In this document: positions 45,758 to 54,250 of the stretch, piece after piece
How the letters are laid out: every line of letters begins with the position of its first letter
Numbering within the stretch: position 1 is the stretch's first letter
Assembly: GCA_002307295.1 (NCBI GenBank)
Contig: DBTY01000059.1
Location: forward strand, 1-57,411
Direction of reading: 5' to 3'
Origin: Ignavibacteriales bacterium UBA1304
GTDB taxonomy: Bacteria; Bacteroidota; Ignavibacteria; Ignavibacteriales; Ignavibacteriaceae
Length of the DNA: 57,411 nucleotides
Notes under the pieces: model-generated
What the model was told of the DNA's origin: nothing
Databases searched by the model: none
Seen by the model: the letters and a program-made list of their open reading frames with translations, nothing else
Program-made: the position numbers and the translations under genes

Positions 45758-45798
45758 GGTCGCTGAGCTTGTCGACCTCCGGTCGCTGAGCTTGTCGA
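45758..45798. repeat. Tandem GGTCGCTGAGCTTGTCGA repeats
   Basis: Two identical 18-base copies lie 23 bases apart; a partial GCTTGTCGA copy occurs at 45703-45711. The complement, TCGACAAGCTCAGCGACC, is a well-known wording of dispersed intergenic repeats in many unrelated genomes. It may mark an old repeat insertion in the locus. Confidence 0.7.
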
Positions 45799-45891
45799 AA
45801 CGAGCTAGCAGCGCCCATTCTTCAACTATTGTTCAGAATGGCTACTACCTTATTTCGAAACTTAAAAAGAACAGTTCCCATTTTTTATATC

Positions 45892-45926
45892 ATAACCCCG
45901 GCCGTTTATTACACAGCCGGGGTTAT
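45892..45926. terminator. GC-rich hairpin after the beta-helix gene
   Basis: ATAACCCCGGC (45892-45902) pairs perfectly with GCCGGGGTTAT (45916-45926) around a 13-base loop, nine bases beyond the beta-helix gene stop. A clear T tract is missing on either strand, so it may stabilise the mRNA end rather than terminate fully. Confidence 0.6.
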
Positions 45927-45934
45927 AAAAATAA

Positions 45935-47647
45935 TTATTTCATTAGAACCATTTTCTTTGTTAATTGTTGTTTATCCTGAGTAAGAGTATAGAAATATAT
46001 ACCGCTGGATAAAGAGTTCATATTAACGTTTAGCGAATATTCGCCAGGATTTCTATATGAGTTTTCAAGAACTGTTTTTACTAGCTGACCCATTACGTTA
46101 AATATTTTTAAGCTAACATTACCAGCTTTAGCAATGTTAAATTTAACTGTTGTAGATGGGTTAAATGGGTTTGGATAAGCTTCTGATAAAGAGAACTTAC
46201 CAGGAGTAACAACTTTAGTATCGTTAACGCCAGTATAACCATTAGTGAACCAGCCTGGATCGCCAACAGGTTTTCCATCTGTTCCAGCTGTTTTTAAGGC
46301 TGCGTTGCTGTACTGCATATCAGAAACTTCTGGCAAAGGCCATTCAGGTATCCAATTATCGCCAGCTACAGACTGCATCTTATAACCATAAGCGCTGTTT
46401 GTTGCAGTCGATGTTCTAATATCAGTAAAGTATTGCCAGAAACCAGAACCGTTCCCAGTATTTTTGTACAAAATATTCTGAATTCCAGCGCCGTACCCAG
46501 GATCAACATTTTGAGTACCAGATTCTACTATGCCTGGCCAGTGAGTTTTATCAGAAAAAATACCTTTAGTTCTTGTATTCATCCATTCAGCTGTATAAAC
46601 AGAATCTACATGAGCCGTATCATTCCATGCTTTAACATTTTTTACTAATTCGGCAGGTGTAAAATAAACATTATTCTTCAACTCTACTTTTCTTAATTTT
46701 TCAGCTCCCCATCTGTCTGAAGAATTTCCAGTCAAAATAGAATCTTTTACAGCGTCAAGAGTATCAATATCTATTATAGAACCTACTTCTGCAGACCACA
46801 ATTGATCCCACCATGGGTATTCATCTTTAGAAATACCGCCAGCGAAAGTAGCGTAGAAAATATTATCGTTTACTTTTGCATTAGTTACGTTAAATATCCA
46901 AAATGGATTTTTGAACATCCACAAAACGCTGTTATGTGAAAATTCAAAATAAGTAGTCATTCTTTTTGTAAGAGGACAAGCCGCATAAGCGGTTATACAA
47001 AGAATAGTATTATCTTTCATGATAAGAGTATCTGTATAAGCCTCGCCATTTAAGCAGCGAAGAACTTCGCCAGAGTACCAGCTTGGCTGATTGCCGTTTC
47101 TAAACTTGCAATTTGTAATAAAGAAACTATTGTGAGTTCCGAAATAAGATATATCGTCGCTCCACCATTCTTCAAAAATAACGTTATCAACCGTAAGTCT
47201 TATATTATCACTTAATAAACGAATTGCATCGGCATAAGCATTGGTTGTATTATTAGTAGCTACGCCCATGAGGTAAAGATTCTTAAATATATAGTTAGCT
47301 CCAACGCCATTTAATACAAATAAATAAGTTGGGACCGAACCGTCGCTAAGAATACCAGGCTGAATACATGGAGGTCTGCCGTTAGAGCCTAAAACTCCAA
47401 TTACTGTCATATCCGATTTTACAGAAACTGCTCCAAGAAAAATATAAGTAGTATCTAAAGATACAAGTTTATACGCGCTATGAGCTTGCGCGCCAGTAGA
47501 AGTAGTATCGCTGTTAATAATCTGGTCTAAACTTGCGCCGTTTGCATAAACGACAAGCGTATCTTTACTGCCTGCAAATAGATTGCATGGCGAAGCGAAG
47601 AATATTACCATTACAACTACTATTGCTGTGGTTAATATTTTTTTCAT
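45935..47647 (-). CDS. T9SS-exported beta-helix protein adjacent to TonB receptor
   Basis: A 570-residue protein with signal peptide (1-25, ending LFAGS). Residues 30-420 contain successive short strand-turn units with N-rich turns (for example IFKNLYLMGV, LTVDNVIFEEW, FFITNCKFRNG, LIMKDNTILC, FEFSHNSVLW, KVNDNIFYAT), the pattern of a right-handed parallel beta-helix (pectate-lyase-like). A T9SS type A sorting domain ends it (YPNPFNPSTTVKFN, ending KKMVLMK). No obvious catalytic Asp/Arg cluster is seen, so a glycan-binding role is possible. It is 154 bases downstream of the TonB receptor, in the position a SusD-like partner would occupy. Confidence 0.8.
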   Translation of the reverse strand: MKKILTTAIVVVMVIFFASPCNLFAGSKDTLVVYANGASLDQIINSDTTSTGAQAHSAYKLVSLDTTYIFLGAVSVKSDMTVIGVLGSNGRPPCIQPGILSDGSVPTYLFVLNGVGANYIFKNLYLMGVATNNTTNAYADAIRLLSDNIRLTVDNVIFEEWWSDDISYFGTHNSFFITNCKFRNGNQPSWYSGEVLRCLNGEAYTDTLIMKDNTILCITAYAACPLTKRMTTYFEFSHNSVLWMFKNPFWIFNVTNAKVNDNIFYATFAGGISKDEYPWWDQLWSAEVGSIIDIDTLDAVKDSILTGNSSDRWGAEKLRKVELKNNVYFTPAELVKNVKAWNDTAHVDSVYTAEWMNTRTKGIFSDKTHWPGIVESGTQNVDPGYGAGIQNILYKNTGNGSGFWQYFTDIRTSTATNSAYGYKMQSVAGDNWIPEWPLPEVSDMQYSNAALKTAGTDGKPVGDPGWFTNGYTGVNDTKVVTPGKFSLSEAYPNPFNPSTTVKFNIAKAGNVSLKIFNVMGQLVKTVLENSYRNPGEYSLNVNMNSLSSGIYFYTLTQDKQQLTKKMVLMK

Positions 47648-47801
47648 AAGAAGACTCCTTCCAAATATAAAATAAATTAATTAAGAATAATGCTGATAGA
47701 ATTATCTAACCAGGCTCTATCATTGCCTTACGGAAAAAAAAGTTCTGCCGTTACCTCCTTAACGTTCTTTTTATCACTGACTCTCTCTACTACAAAATTT
47801 G

Positions 47802-50717
47802 TTAAAACTTTACTCGTATGCCAAAATCAATCAATAAGCCGTAATCTTGTTCGCCAGTTGGAACGCCTCCTCCCTGAATTACGCTTATATCTTTTACGCC
47901 ATTGATATTGTTAAGATCGCCAAATACCTGAAGACCATACCAAGGCAAATCCTGTTTAACTGCTAGATCCCAACGTGTATAAGACGAAGTATGCGCTCTT
48001 AACTGCGTCCACGAACTTGTTCCGGTAGAAATGTCAGCCGAATACAGCATCGATACGCGCATTGAAAAACCGCCGTAATCGTAACCAAGCGATAAATTTA
48101 AAATATTATCAGGTTGATCTATGAGTCTATCTGTATAAGAAGTATCACGATAAACGCCAGTACGCCCTGTTGATTTATAATAGACATAAGGATACTGAGT
48201 TTTAGAAAATACATGAGTATAATTTATGTTAAATACTAAACCGGAGAATGGCGCAGGCAAATACCAGAAATGAGTCTGCCAATCAATCTCCATTCCATAG
48301 TCGTTGACTTTATAAGGATTATTCAAATAAGTAGTTACAGTATATACTGTGCTAGCATTAGGCGATGTAAGCGCTAAAGGAAAATATGCAGCAGCATCGT
48401 TTCCCTTTAAATGCATTTCCCTTACATATTGAAGATCTGTAATACGCTTTAGGAAACCCCCAATCGTAAACAAGCCAATGTTATTGTCGTGAAAGGAAAG
48501 ATACATATCATAATTAGTAGATCGCGATGGAGTCAACTTACTGTTATTATATACAACCGCAGTTGGCGCGACATTTATTTTAGGAATGATCGAAGTAAAA
48601 TCCGGATACGATAAAGTATTTGAATATGATAGACGCAAATCGAACCATTCTAAAGGTTTATATCTAACAGATACGTCAGGCAACCAGTAATTATGATTTT
48701 GGACGACTGTAGTATCATAATGATTATAAGAATAGTAAGAATCCACTGCCTGTACTCCGCGCGGAGCAGTGTATTCTGTCCTTAGACCCTGATATCTAAT
48801 ACCAGGGATAACAGTTATATCAGCCCCGACATTTACAATCGACATCAAGTAAAATGCGCTTGTGCCTTCATTGCCAGAATAATCACTAGTGGTCGATTGA
48901 AGATTATCGTGCCCATAAGAAGACAAACCATTATTTGCGGCGATATATGCAGTGTTATTTTTCATTAATTTAACCATCTGTGATAGCTTGCCGTAATTCA
49001 ATGGTGAAACCATGTTATAGTCGCCTCCAAGAAATTTTCCATAACTATAATTTGGATCTGTAAAATAAGAAATTGGGATACTTGTTGAAGTCGGCAATCC
49101 AAAATAATCGGTGATCATTCCATCAACAAATTTTGCGCCGCCAAGTGACAATCCGCCGCCTGCTCCATCATACAATTCATAATTATAATAATTTGACTGA
49201 TACCTGTATTTGCCGCCTGCTTTTATTTCTGCGCTTATCATATCGGTTAAATTCACATTTGTCTTTAAATCAACCGATCCGGCAAATGCCCGCTGCTTTG
49301 AAAAGCTGCTGCCAGTTTGGATTGAGTTTAATAAAGTACTTGAATAATTATTATTTGTAGCCTTAGGAATGCTTTGCGGATTTACATTTGCTAAATTACT
49401 AAATTGATCTAATCCTGCAGATGTTTGTACAAAACCGACCGACCAATCATCTGGATTATCAGTCTCTGAGTAAGAATGCGACACTTTAGCTTTTAGAAAG
49501 AACCATGGCAATTGCTGTTCATATTCAAGAGCGTTATTAATAGAACTTGTTTTGCTTTTTGAACTGCTTAACGAATAATTGTGGGTATTATCGGAAATAC
49601 TAAAGCTTTCAGCTCGGTCAATTGTATTTGTTTCTCCTGAACTTAAAAAATTGGTAAGTTTAACTTTTCCTTCAGGAAGTTTATAATCCAATACGAAAGC
49701 ACCATTATAACGCTGTCTATCGCGATCTATATTGTAAAGGCTTAACCCTGTTGTAATATAATCAGTTTGGCTATTCCCTTTATGATCATATGAAGCACCC
49801 ATTTCATTTGAACCTAAATTTTTTCTTTCCATATCAAATTGAGCAAAAACGCCTAACTTATCATCCCAAAACCTATTTTCAACGCTGCCTACATATTTAT
49901 AATTGTTAGCTTTATTATTTAAGTTCGAAAGATTATTATATCCGCTTTGAATTAAAAGATCGTAATCAGGCTTGCCAGCTTCTCTTACTTTGGCTTCGCG
50001 CAATTCAAAGTTTACAGTTCCTCCAATAACATCTGCGTCCATATCGGCTGTTACTGTTTTTGAAACCTGAATCCCTTCCAGCATGCTTGACGAAACCATA
50101 CTTAAATCCGAACCTCTATCAGTTGCATTAGAAGAAGACATCTGAACGCCGTCTATAGTAACTTTATTAAATTTAGGAGCAAGACCGCGTATAACAACTT
50201 CGTTCCCTTCGCCGCCTGATCTAAGCACTGAAACGCCAGGCAATCTACCGACTGATTCAGCCGCATTCGCATCCGGCAGTTCCTGAATTTTTGCCGCAGA
50301 AACAACGTTGATAATCTGGTCTGAAGAGAGCTGCTGATTAATGGCCTGATTTTGACCAAGCGCTTGACCAGTAATAACAACGTCTTTACTTAAAAGACTT
50401 ACTGGTTCAAGTAAAAAATCCTGCTTAATGCGGTCGGCCTTAACCGATATTCTTACTTCGTGCATTTTATATCCGACGTAAGAAGCGCGAAGGGTATAAG
50501 AACCAGAGTTAACATTCTGAATAGTATATTTACCATACATGTCGCTTGAAGAGCCCATGCTTGTGCCTACTAAAATAACATTTGCGCCCAAAAGCGGTTC
50601 GCCTGTTTTAGCGTCTTTTACATAGCCTTCTATGGTAGAACTAGCGGCGTTTGCAGCGTCTACCATAAACATAACCATCAAAACAATAATACTTGTGATA
50701 GTAATATATCTGCGCAT
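47802..50717 (-). CDS. TonB-dependent receptor
   Basis: A 971-residue outer-membrane receptor. Signal peptide about 1-24 (ending NAAS). A carboxypeptidase-regulatory-like domain (about 28-110) has IEGYVKDAKTGEPLLGANV. The plug domain (about 125-245) has LPDANAAESVGRLPGVSVLRSGGEGNEVVIRGLAP and VTIDGVQM in successive pieces. A 22-stranded barrel ends in LIDFGIRVKF with a terminal Phe. This form resembles receptors of the Caulobacter-type carbohydrate group more than SusC; the locus also lacks SusD. It should import an oligosaccharide across the outer membrane using TonB energy. Confidence 0.93.
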   Translation of the reverse strand: MRRYITITSIIVLMVMFMVDAANAASSTIEGYVKDAKTGEPLLGANVILVGTSMGSSSDMYGKYTIQNVNSGSYTLRASYVGYKMHEVRISVKADRIKQDFLLEPVSLLSKDVVITGQALGQNQAINQQLSSDQIINVVSAAKIQELPDANAAESVGRLPGVSVLRSGGEGNEVVIRGLAPKFNKVTIDGVQMSSSNATDRGSDLSMVSSSMLEGIQVSKTVTADMDADVIGGTVNFELREAKVREAGKPDYDLLIQSGYNNLSNLNNKANNYKYVGSVENRFWDDKLGVFAQFDMERKNLGSNEMGASYDHKGNSQTDYITTGLSLYNIDRDRQRYNGAFVLDYKLPEGKVKLTNFLSSGETNTIDRAESFSISDNTHNYSLSSSKSKTSSINNALEYEQQLPWFFLKAKVSHSYSETDNPDDWSVGFVQTSAGLDQFSNLANVNPQSIPKATNNNYSSTLLNSIQTGSSFSKQRAFAGSVDLKTNVNLTDMISAEIKAGGKYRYQSNYYNYELYDGAGGGLSLGGAKFVDGMITDYFGLPTSTSIPISYFTDPNYSYGKFLGGDYNMVSPLNYGKLSQMVKLMKNNTAYIAANNGLSSYGHDNLQSTTSDYSGNEGTSAFYLMSIVNVGADITVIPGIRYQGLRTEYTAPRGVQAVDSYYSYNHYDTTVVQNHNYWLPDVSVRYKPLEWFDLRLSYSNTLSYPDFTSIIPKINVAPTAVVYNNSKLTPSRSTNYDMYLSFHDNNIGLFTIGGFLKRITDLQYVREMHLKGNDAAAYFPLALTSPNASTVYTVTTYLNNPYKVNDYGMEIDWQTHFWYLPAPFSGLVFNINYTHVFSKTQYPYVYYKSTGRTGVYRDTSYTDRLIDQPDNILNLSLGYDYGGFSMRVSMLYSADISTGTSSWTQLRAHTSSYTRWDLAVKQDLPWYGLQVFGDLNNINGVKDISVIQGGGVPTGEQDYGLLIDFGIRVKF

Positions 50718-50842
50718 TTTGTTTTCCTTAATTATTAGTTTTATTTCTCAATTAGTTGTTTATTTTTTCAATTCCGCAATCAATGCCGTAAAGCTTACAT
50801 TTATACTGCCTGCTAAACCGGCATTGTCTGCGAATTTTTTAA

Positions 50843-53638
50843 CTATTTATTATTGTCAATAACAACTGAAAATTCAGATCCGTTAAGATTCTTCTTAGCA
50901 AATCTTGCTTCAACTACCTGCTCTTCGCCTGGTAATAATGAAATAAAGTTATCGTCCCAAATTGTTGGAAGAACTTCTTCATTATTTACTTTTTTAATTA
51001 TTGCAAGGCGGTTCATATAAGCAAGTTTTGTTGTTGGATTCTTAACAGTTACGCGAACCAAACACTGACCGTCTTTTTCTTCAGTTTTATACGAGAAATC
51101 TAATTTTACGTCTGTAATTTTTGCCAGATCGGAAAAGTCTGTTGGAGTTTTTGACGATTCCCAATAAAAATTACTTGAGAGTACTTTTCCAGATTCATCT
51201 GTTAAAACTACTTTAACAAAATAAACAGGAGTTATATCTGATAATTGAGGGACTTTGAATACTTCCTGATAGCGGTTATCGCCGATATTTATTTTTTCTT
51301 CGCGAGCCCATTTTTCTTTCATATCAAAGTCATAAACCTTTGCGCTAATCTTAAGGTTTTTAATCGCTTTAATAGTCGCGTTAACAACCGACACCTGATA
51401 ATTATCAGCGTTCATCTGGATGTGTAATGGTTCGCATGCTTTCTTAGTAAAATAATAAGCCGCGTCCGGGTTCAGGAACCAATCATATATAGACCATACT
51501 ACGTCAGGAGCTGCTGAATTCAACTTCCACAACATTACTCCGCTTGTGATATCCCACATTCTTGCAGTTGCCGCTTCAAACATTGCGCGGTAGCCTTCGC
51601 CGTTTATTATCTGACAAGTGCGCACATAATCTTCAATGTTTTTTGTCTTAAATCCGTATGTGCTTCTGATAGCGTCGTCATATGATTTATATGCATATCC
51701 ATTAACGTCCCAGGCGCCATGCTCTGCCCAAACGCTGTCTAATGGGAATAATGGATTTTCTTTATTTGCGCCTACGTTAAAGATAAACTTTTTAAGGCTG
51801 CTTAAAGTAGGAACGGAAGGTATTCCAAGTTCGTCTCTGAACATCTGACCTTTTACTTCGTTGATTACGTCAAAGAAATAAGGAGAAGGATGCCATGAAT
51901 AACCCGGTTTGCCCGAATCGGTAATGCCAAGAGGAAGATCGTCTTTTATATACTGCGTAGATTTTCTCCAATCCCACAAGACGCTTGTAGAAGCGATGAA
52001 AACTCTGGAATTATCCATTTTTTTCAAATCTTCTTTCAGCGCAAAATACAAATCAGGACCCGGAACATTTTCATTTTCTGCAATCCATGAAGTCAGGCTT
52101 GCGCTGTTTCTACAACGTAGAATAATATCGCGTTCATTCTGAATTGCCAAGAAATGGTCTAACGGAAAATATGCGCTGTTTGAGCCTGGCACTGTTGTCC
52201 AGCACTGGTAAAATATTTCCCACCACATAAGGCCGTATTTATCGCAGGCGTCCATCCAATCCTGTGGAGGAGCAGGCATATCTTCAGTGCCGACTAAGTT
52301 CATATTTGCATTAGCAAGAAGTCTCGCTTCATCATATACTCTCTGCTTATTCATATCAAGCAGCATATCCGGCTGAAGCCATCCGCCTTTGTTAAATATT
52401 TTTTTGCCATTAATTATAAATACTCTGCCAAACTCGCCGTTAATTTCTTTCATCTCGCTTGAGACTTCTCTGATACCGAACATTGTATTTTTCTTAGCGG
52501 AAACATCTCCGTCAATTACAAATTTCAATTCAAGGTTATGAAGATATTGTTCGCCATAACCGTTTGGCCACCATAAGTAAGGATTCTTAATTGATAGCTG
52601 CGCAAAATCATTATTATTTAATGTTACGCTTATAGTATCGTTTGCCGGGACTTCAACTTCTTTTTCAAAAGTAATTTCATCCATCTTCCCGGGAAGTTTT
52701 TTAACATAGTCGCACATATCAACATTGTTAAGAAGACTTATTTTCCCTTTCAGCAATCCTTTTTGCTTTTTATCGCTTGCATTAAAAAGAGTAGCGTTAA
52801 CAGTTACATTAGCCTTTGTAGTATCAGGCAATAATAATTTTGTAATTATATATGGGTTAATAATATCAACTGCATCGGTAAAAGTAATATACGCATCCTG
52901 ATAAATTCCCATGTTTCTATCGCGCACCGGCATAGCGCAATCCCACCCGCCGGAAATTTTAAGCGTTAAATCTTTAAATAAATCATCAGCCGGACCGCGG
53001 TTTGGACCTAACGGCTTGAACTGCGTTCCCGGTTTACCCGGATGATCGACTTGAAAGATTTTTACAGCTATATTATTTATTCCTTCGCTCTTAACAGCGT
53101 CGGTAATATTAAATTTAAAACGCTGGAACATTCCAGCCATTTCTGTCTGGTCTGCAAATTTTTTACCGTTTACCCAAACTTCGGCTCTGTAATTAATTCC
53201 GTCAAAATTTAACCAAACTTGTTTGCCTTTTAAATTTCCTGGAATTTTAAATTCTGTTTTAAACCAGTATGGATCTTTCCATGGGTTAACATGATTGGGA
53301 AGATAGCTGTATTTATTTAGGTCATGTTCTTCGTTAAATTTATCCGATATATCCGGAATCTGGTAGTTATTCATATCCAAACGCGGATCAGGATAAACGC
53401 CATCTATTACTAAAGCATTCAGTACAGTTGTAGGGACATTAGCCGAATACCATTGCTCTTTTGAGTAATTTCCTTTTGATATATCTTCGCCGGAAGTTTT
53501 TTCCAAAACCGTCGACTTAAGTTCCCACTTAGTTAAAGGAAGTCTATCATTTTTAACGTCAAAAACGTTTTGAGCGGAAAGAGAGCACGAGCCGAAAATT
53601 ATAGCGACAGGAAGAAGTATTTTAGTAAATAAGTTCAT
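50843..53638 (-). CDS. GH2 exo-glucosaminidase/mannosidase-like enzyme
   Basis: A 931-residue exported GH2 protein (signal peptide 1-22, ending SLSAQ) with the same domain order and C-terminal wording (LLPGEEQVV) as the GH2 gene at 41351-43960, so the two are paralogues. The acid/base area reads WIAENENVPG (Asn522-Glu523) and the predicted nucleophile is Glu603 in FRDELGIPSVP. The Asn-Glu pair is the ordinary GH2 form rather than the Ser-Asp of CsxA enzymes, so its specificity may differ (for example beta-mannosidase- or other exo-glycosidase-like). It is 125 bases upstream of the TonB receptor. Confidence 0.82.
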   Translation of the reverse strand: MNLFTKILLPVAIIFGSCSLSAQNVFDVKNDRLPLTKWELKSTVLEKTSGEDISKGNYSKEQWYSANVPTTVLNALVIDGVYPDPRLDMNNYQIPDISDKFNEEHDLNKYSYLPNHVNPWKDPYWFKTEFKIPGNLKGKQVWLNFDGINYRAEVWVNGKKFADQTEMAGMFQRFKFNITDAVKSEGINNIAVKIFQVDHPGKPGTQFKPLGPNRGPADDLFKDLTLKISGGWDCAMPVRDRNMGIYQDAYITFTDAVDIINPYIITKLLLPDTTKANVTVNATLFNASDKKQKGLLKGKISLLNNVDMCDYVKKLPGKMDEITFEKEVEVPANDTISVTLNNNDFAQLSIKNPYLWWPNGYGEQYLHNLELKFVIDGDVSAKKNTMFGIREVSSEMKEINGEFGRVFIINGKKIFNKGGWLQPDMLLDMNKQRVYDEARLLANANMNLVGTEDMPAPPQDWMDACDKYGLMWWEIFYQCWTTVPGSNSAYFPLDHFLAIQNERDIILRCRNSASLTSWIAENENVPGPDLYFALKEDLKKMDNSRVFIASTSVLWDWRKSTQYIKDDLPLGITDSGKPGYSWHPSPYFFDVINEVKGQMFRDELGIPSVPTLSSLKKFIFNVGANKENPLFPLDSVWAEHGAWDVNGYAYKSYDDAIRSTYGFKTKNIEDYVRTCQIINGEGYRAMFEAATARMWDITSGVMLWKLNSAAPDVVWSIYDWFLNPDAAYYFTKKACEPLHIQMNADNYQVSVVNATIKAIKNLKISAKVYDFDMKEKWAREEKINIGDNRYQEVFKVPQLSDITPVYFVKVVLTDESGKVLSSNFYWESSKTPTDFSDLAKITDVKLDFSYKTEEKDGQCLVRVTVKNPTTKLAYMNRLAIIKKVNNEEVLPTIWDDNFISLLPGEEQVVEARFAKKNLNGSEFSVVIDNNK

Positions 53639-53840
53639 CGAATTTCCTTTAATTAATTCAAAAAGTTTATTTTAATACTCACAATGCTAAAGACGCAACT
53701 CCGATTACTTCTGTATATACCGCTCCCCTACTATCAAAAACTATCTTTATTTTTCCAGAAGAAACCGAACAAATATATTTAGATATTATACTATTCTATT
53801 TCCGTAAACTGAGAAAATGAAAACATAATTAACATAAATT

Positions 53841-53863
53841 ATATTGAGCGCTAAAGCTCATAT
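53841..53863 (-). terminator. Weak hairpin after the small membrane protein gene
   Basis: ATATTGAGC and GCTCATAT pair with one bulge around a six-base loop, immediately beyond the 53866 stop on the minus strand. It may split the locus into a DeoR-SIS unit and a GH2-receptor unit. Evidence is modest. Confidence 0.35.
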
Positions 53864-53865
53864 TC

Positions 53866-54243
53866 TTATATAAAACCGCCATTAGAATTGGAGTATTGGC
53901 GACAAACGCTAAATGCCGGAGTAAATAACAGGCAGTAAAAATATCTTGCTTTGTTAAAAACTAACTGTAAGCTATCTTTACCGCCCAAAGTTATTTTCTC
54001 TTTATTAAAAAGAAGAACTGAATTTGAACCTTTCAGATTTGCTTCTTTTTCAAACAGAGCAGTAATTACTCCATATAAAAGAAACAAAACGAAAGTCGAA
54101 AGAGCCTCAATTTGAAACAGAACATTATTCCCCAGCCAGAACTTAGTATTAACAAACATAATTTCAGAAACGATTAAAGCGCATGAAGTATGCAGCAAAA
54201 CCGCTTGAGCCAATAATATATTATGTTTATTAAATTTATTCAT
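53866..54243 (-). CDS. Small two-helix membrane protein of unknown function
   Basis: A 125-residue protein with hydrophobic segments at about residues 8-28 and 42-62, an acidic/basic linker (EKEANLKGS) and a third moderately hydrophobic segment near RYFYCLLFTPAFSV. No known family motif is seen. It starts seven bases downstream of the SIS-domain gene stop and is probably co-transcribed with it. It could be the last gene of a DeoR-GH43-SIS unit, but its link to sugar metabolism is positional only. Confidence 0.5.
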   Translation of the reverse strand: MNKFNKHNILLAQAVLLHTSCALIVSEIMFVNTKFWLGNNVLFQIEALSTFVLFLLYGVITALFEKEANLKGSNSVLLFNKEKITLGGKDSLQLVFNKARYFYCLLFTPAFSVCRQYSNSNGGFI

Positions 54244-54250
54244 AATAGTT

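Larger units (their letters stand above)
45504..45934. other. Intergenic gap with direct repeats and a hairpin
   Basis: This 431-base gap between the GH20 start and the beta-helix gene end holds a perfect 18-base direct repeat (45758-45775 and 45781-45798), a CTGCC-N6-GGCAG dyad at 45734-45749, and a GC-rich hairpin at 45892-45926. The stretch 45690-45800 is richer in G+C than its surroundings. No coding frame here is convincing. The GH20 promoter could lie at its left side (about 45510-45640). Confidence 0.6.

Noticed and set aside
45758..45798. The two 18-base repeats as a CRISPR array
   Set aside because: Only two copies with a five-base gap are present and there is no spacer-length spacing or cas gene.
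45705..45980. A 91-codon plus-strand frame over the direct repeats
   Set aside because: It is made largely of the repeat and hairpin sequence and overlaps the end of the beta-helix gene; it has no domain.
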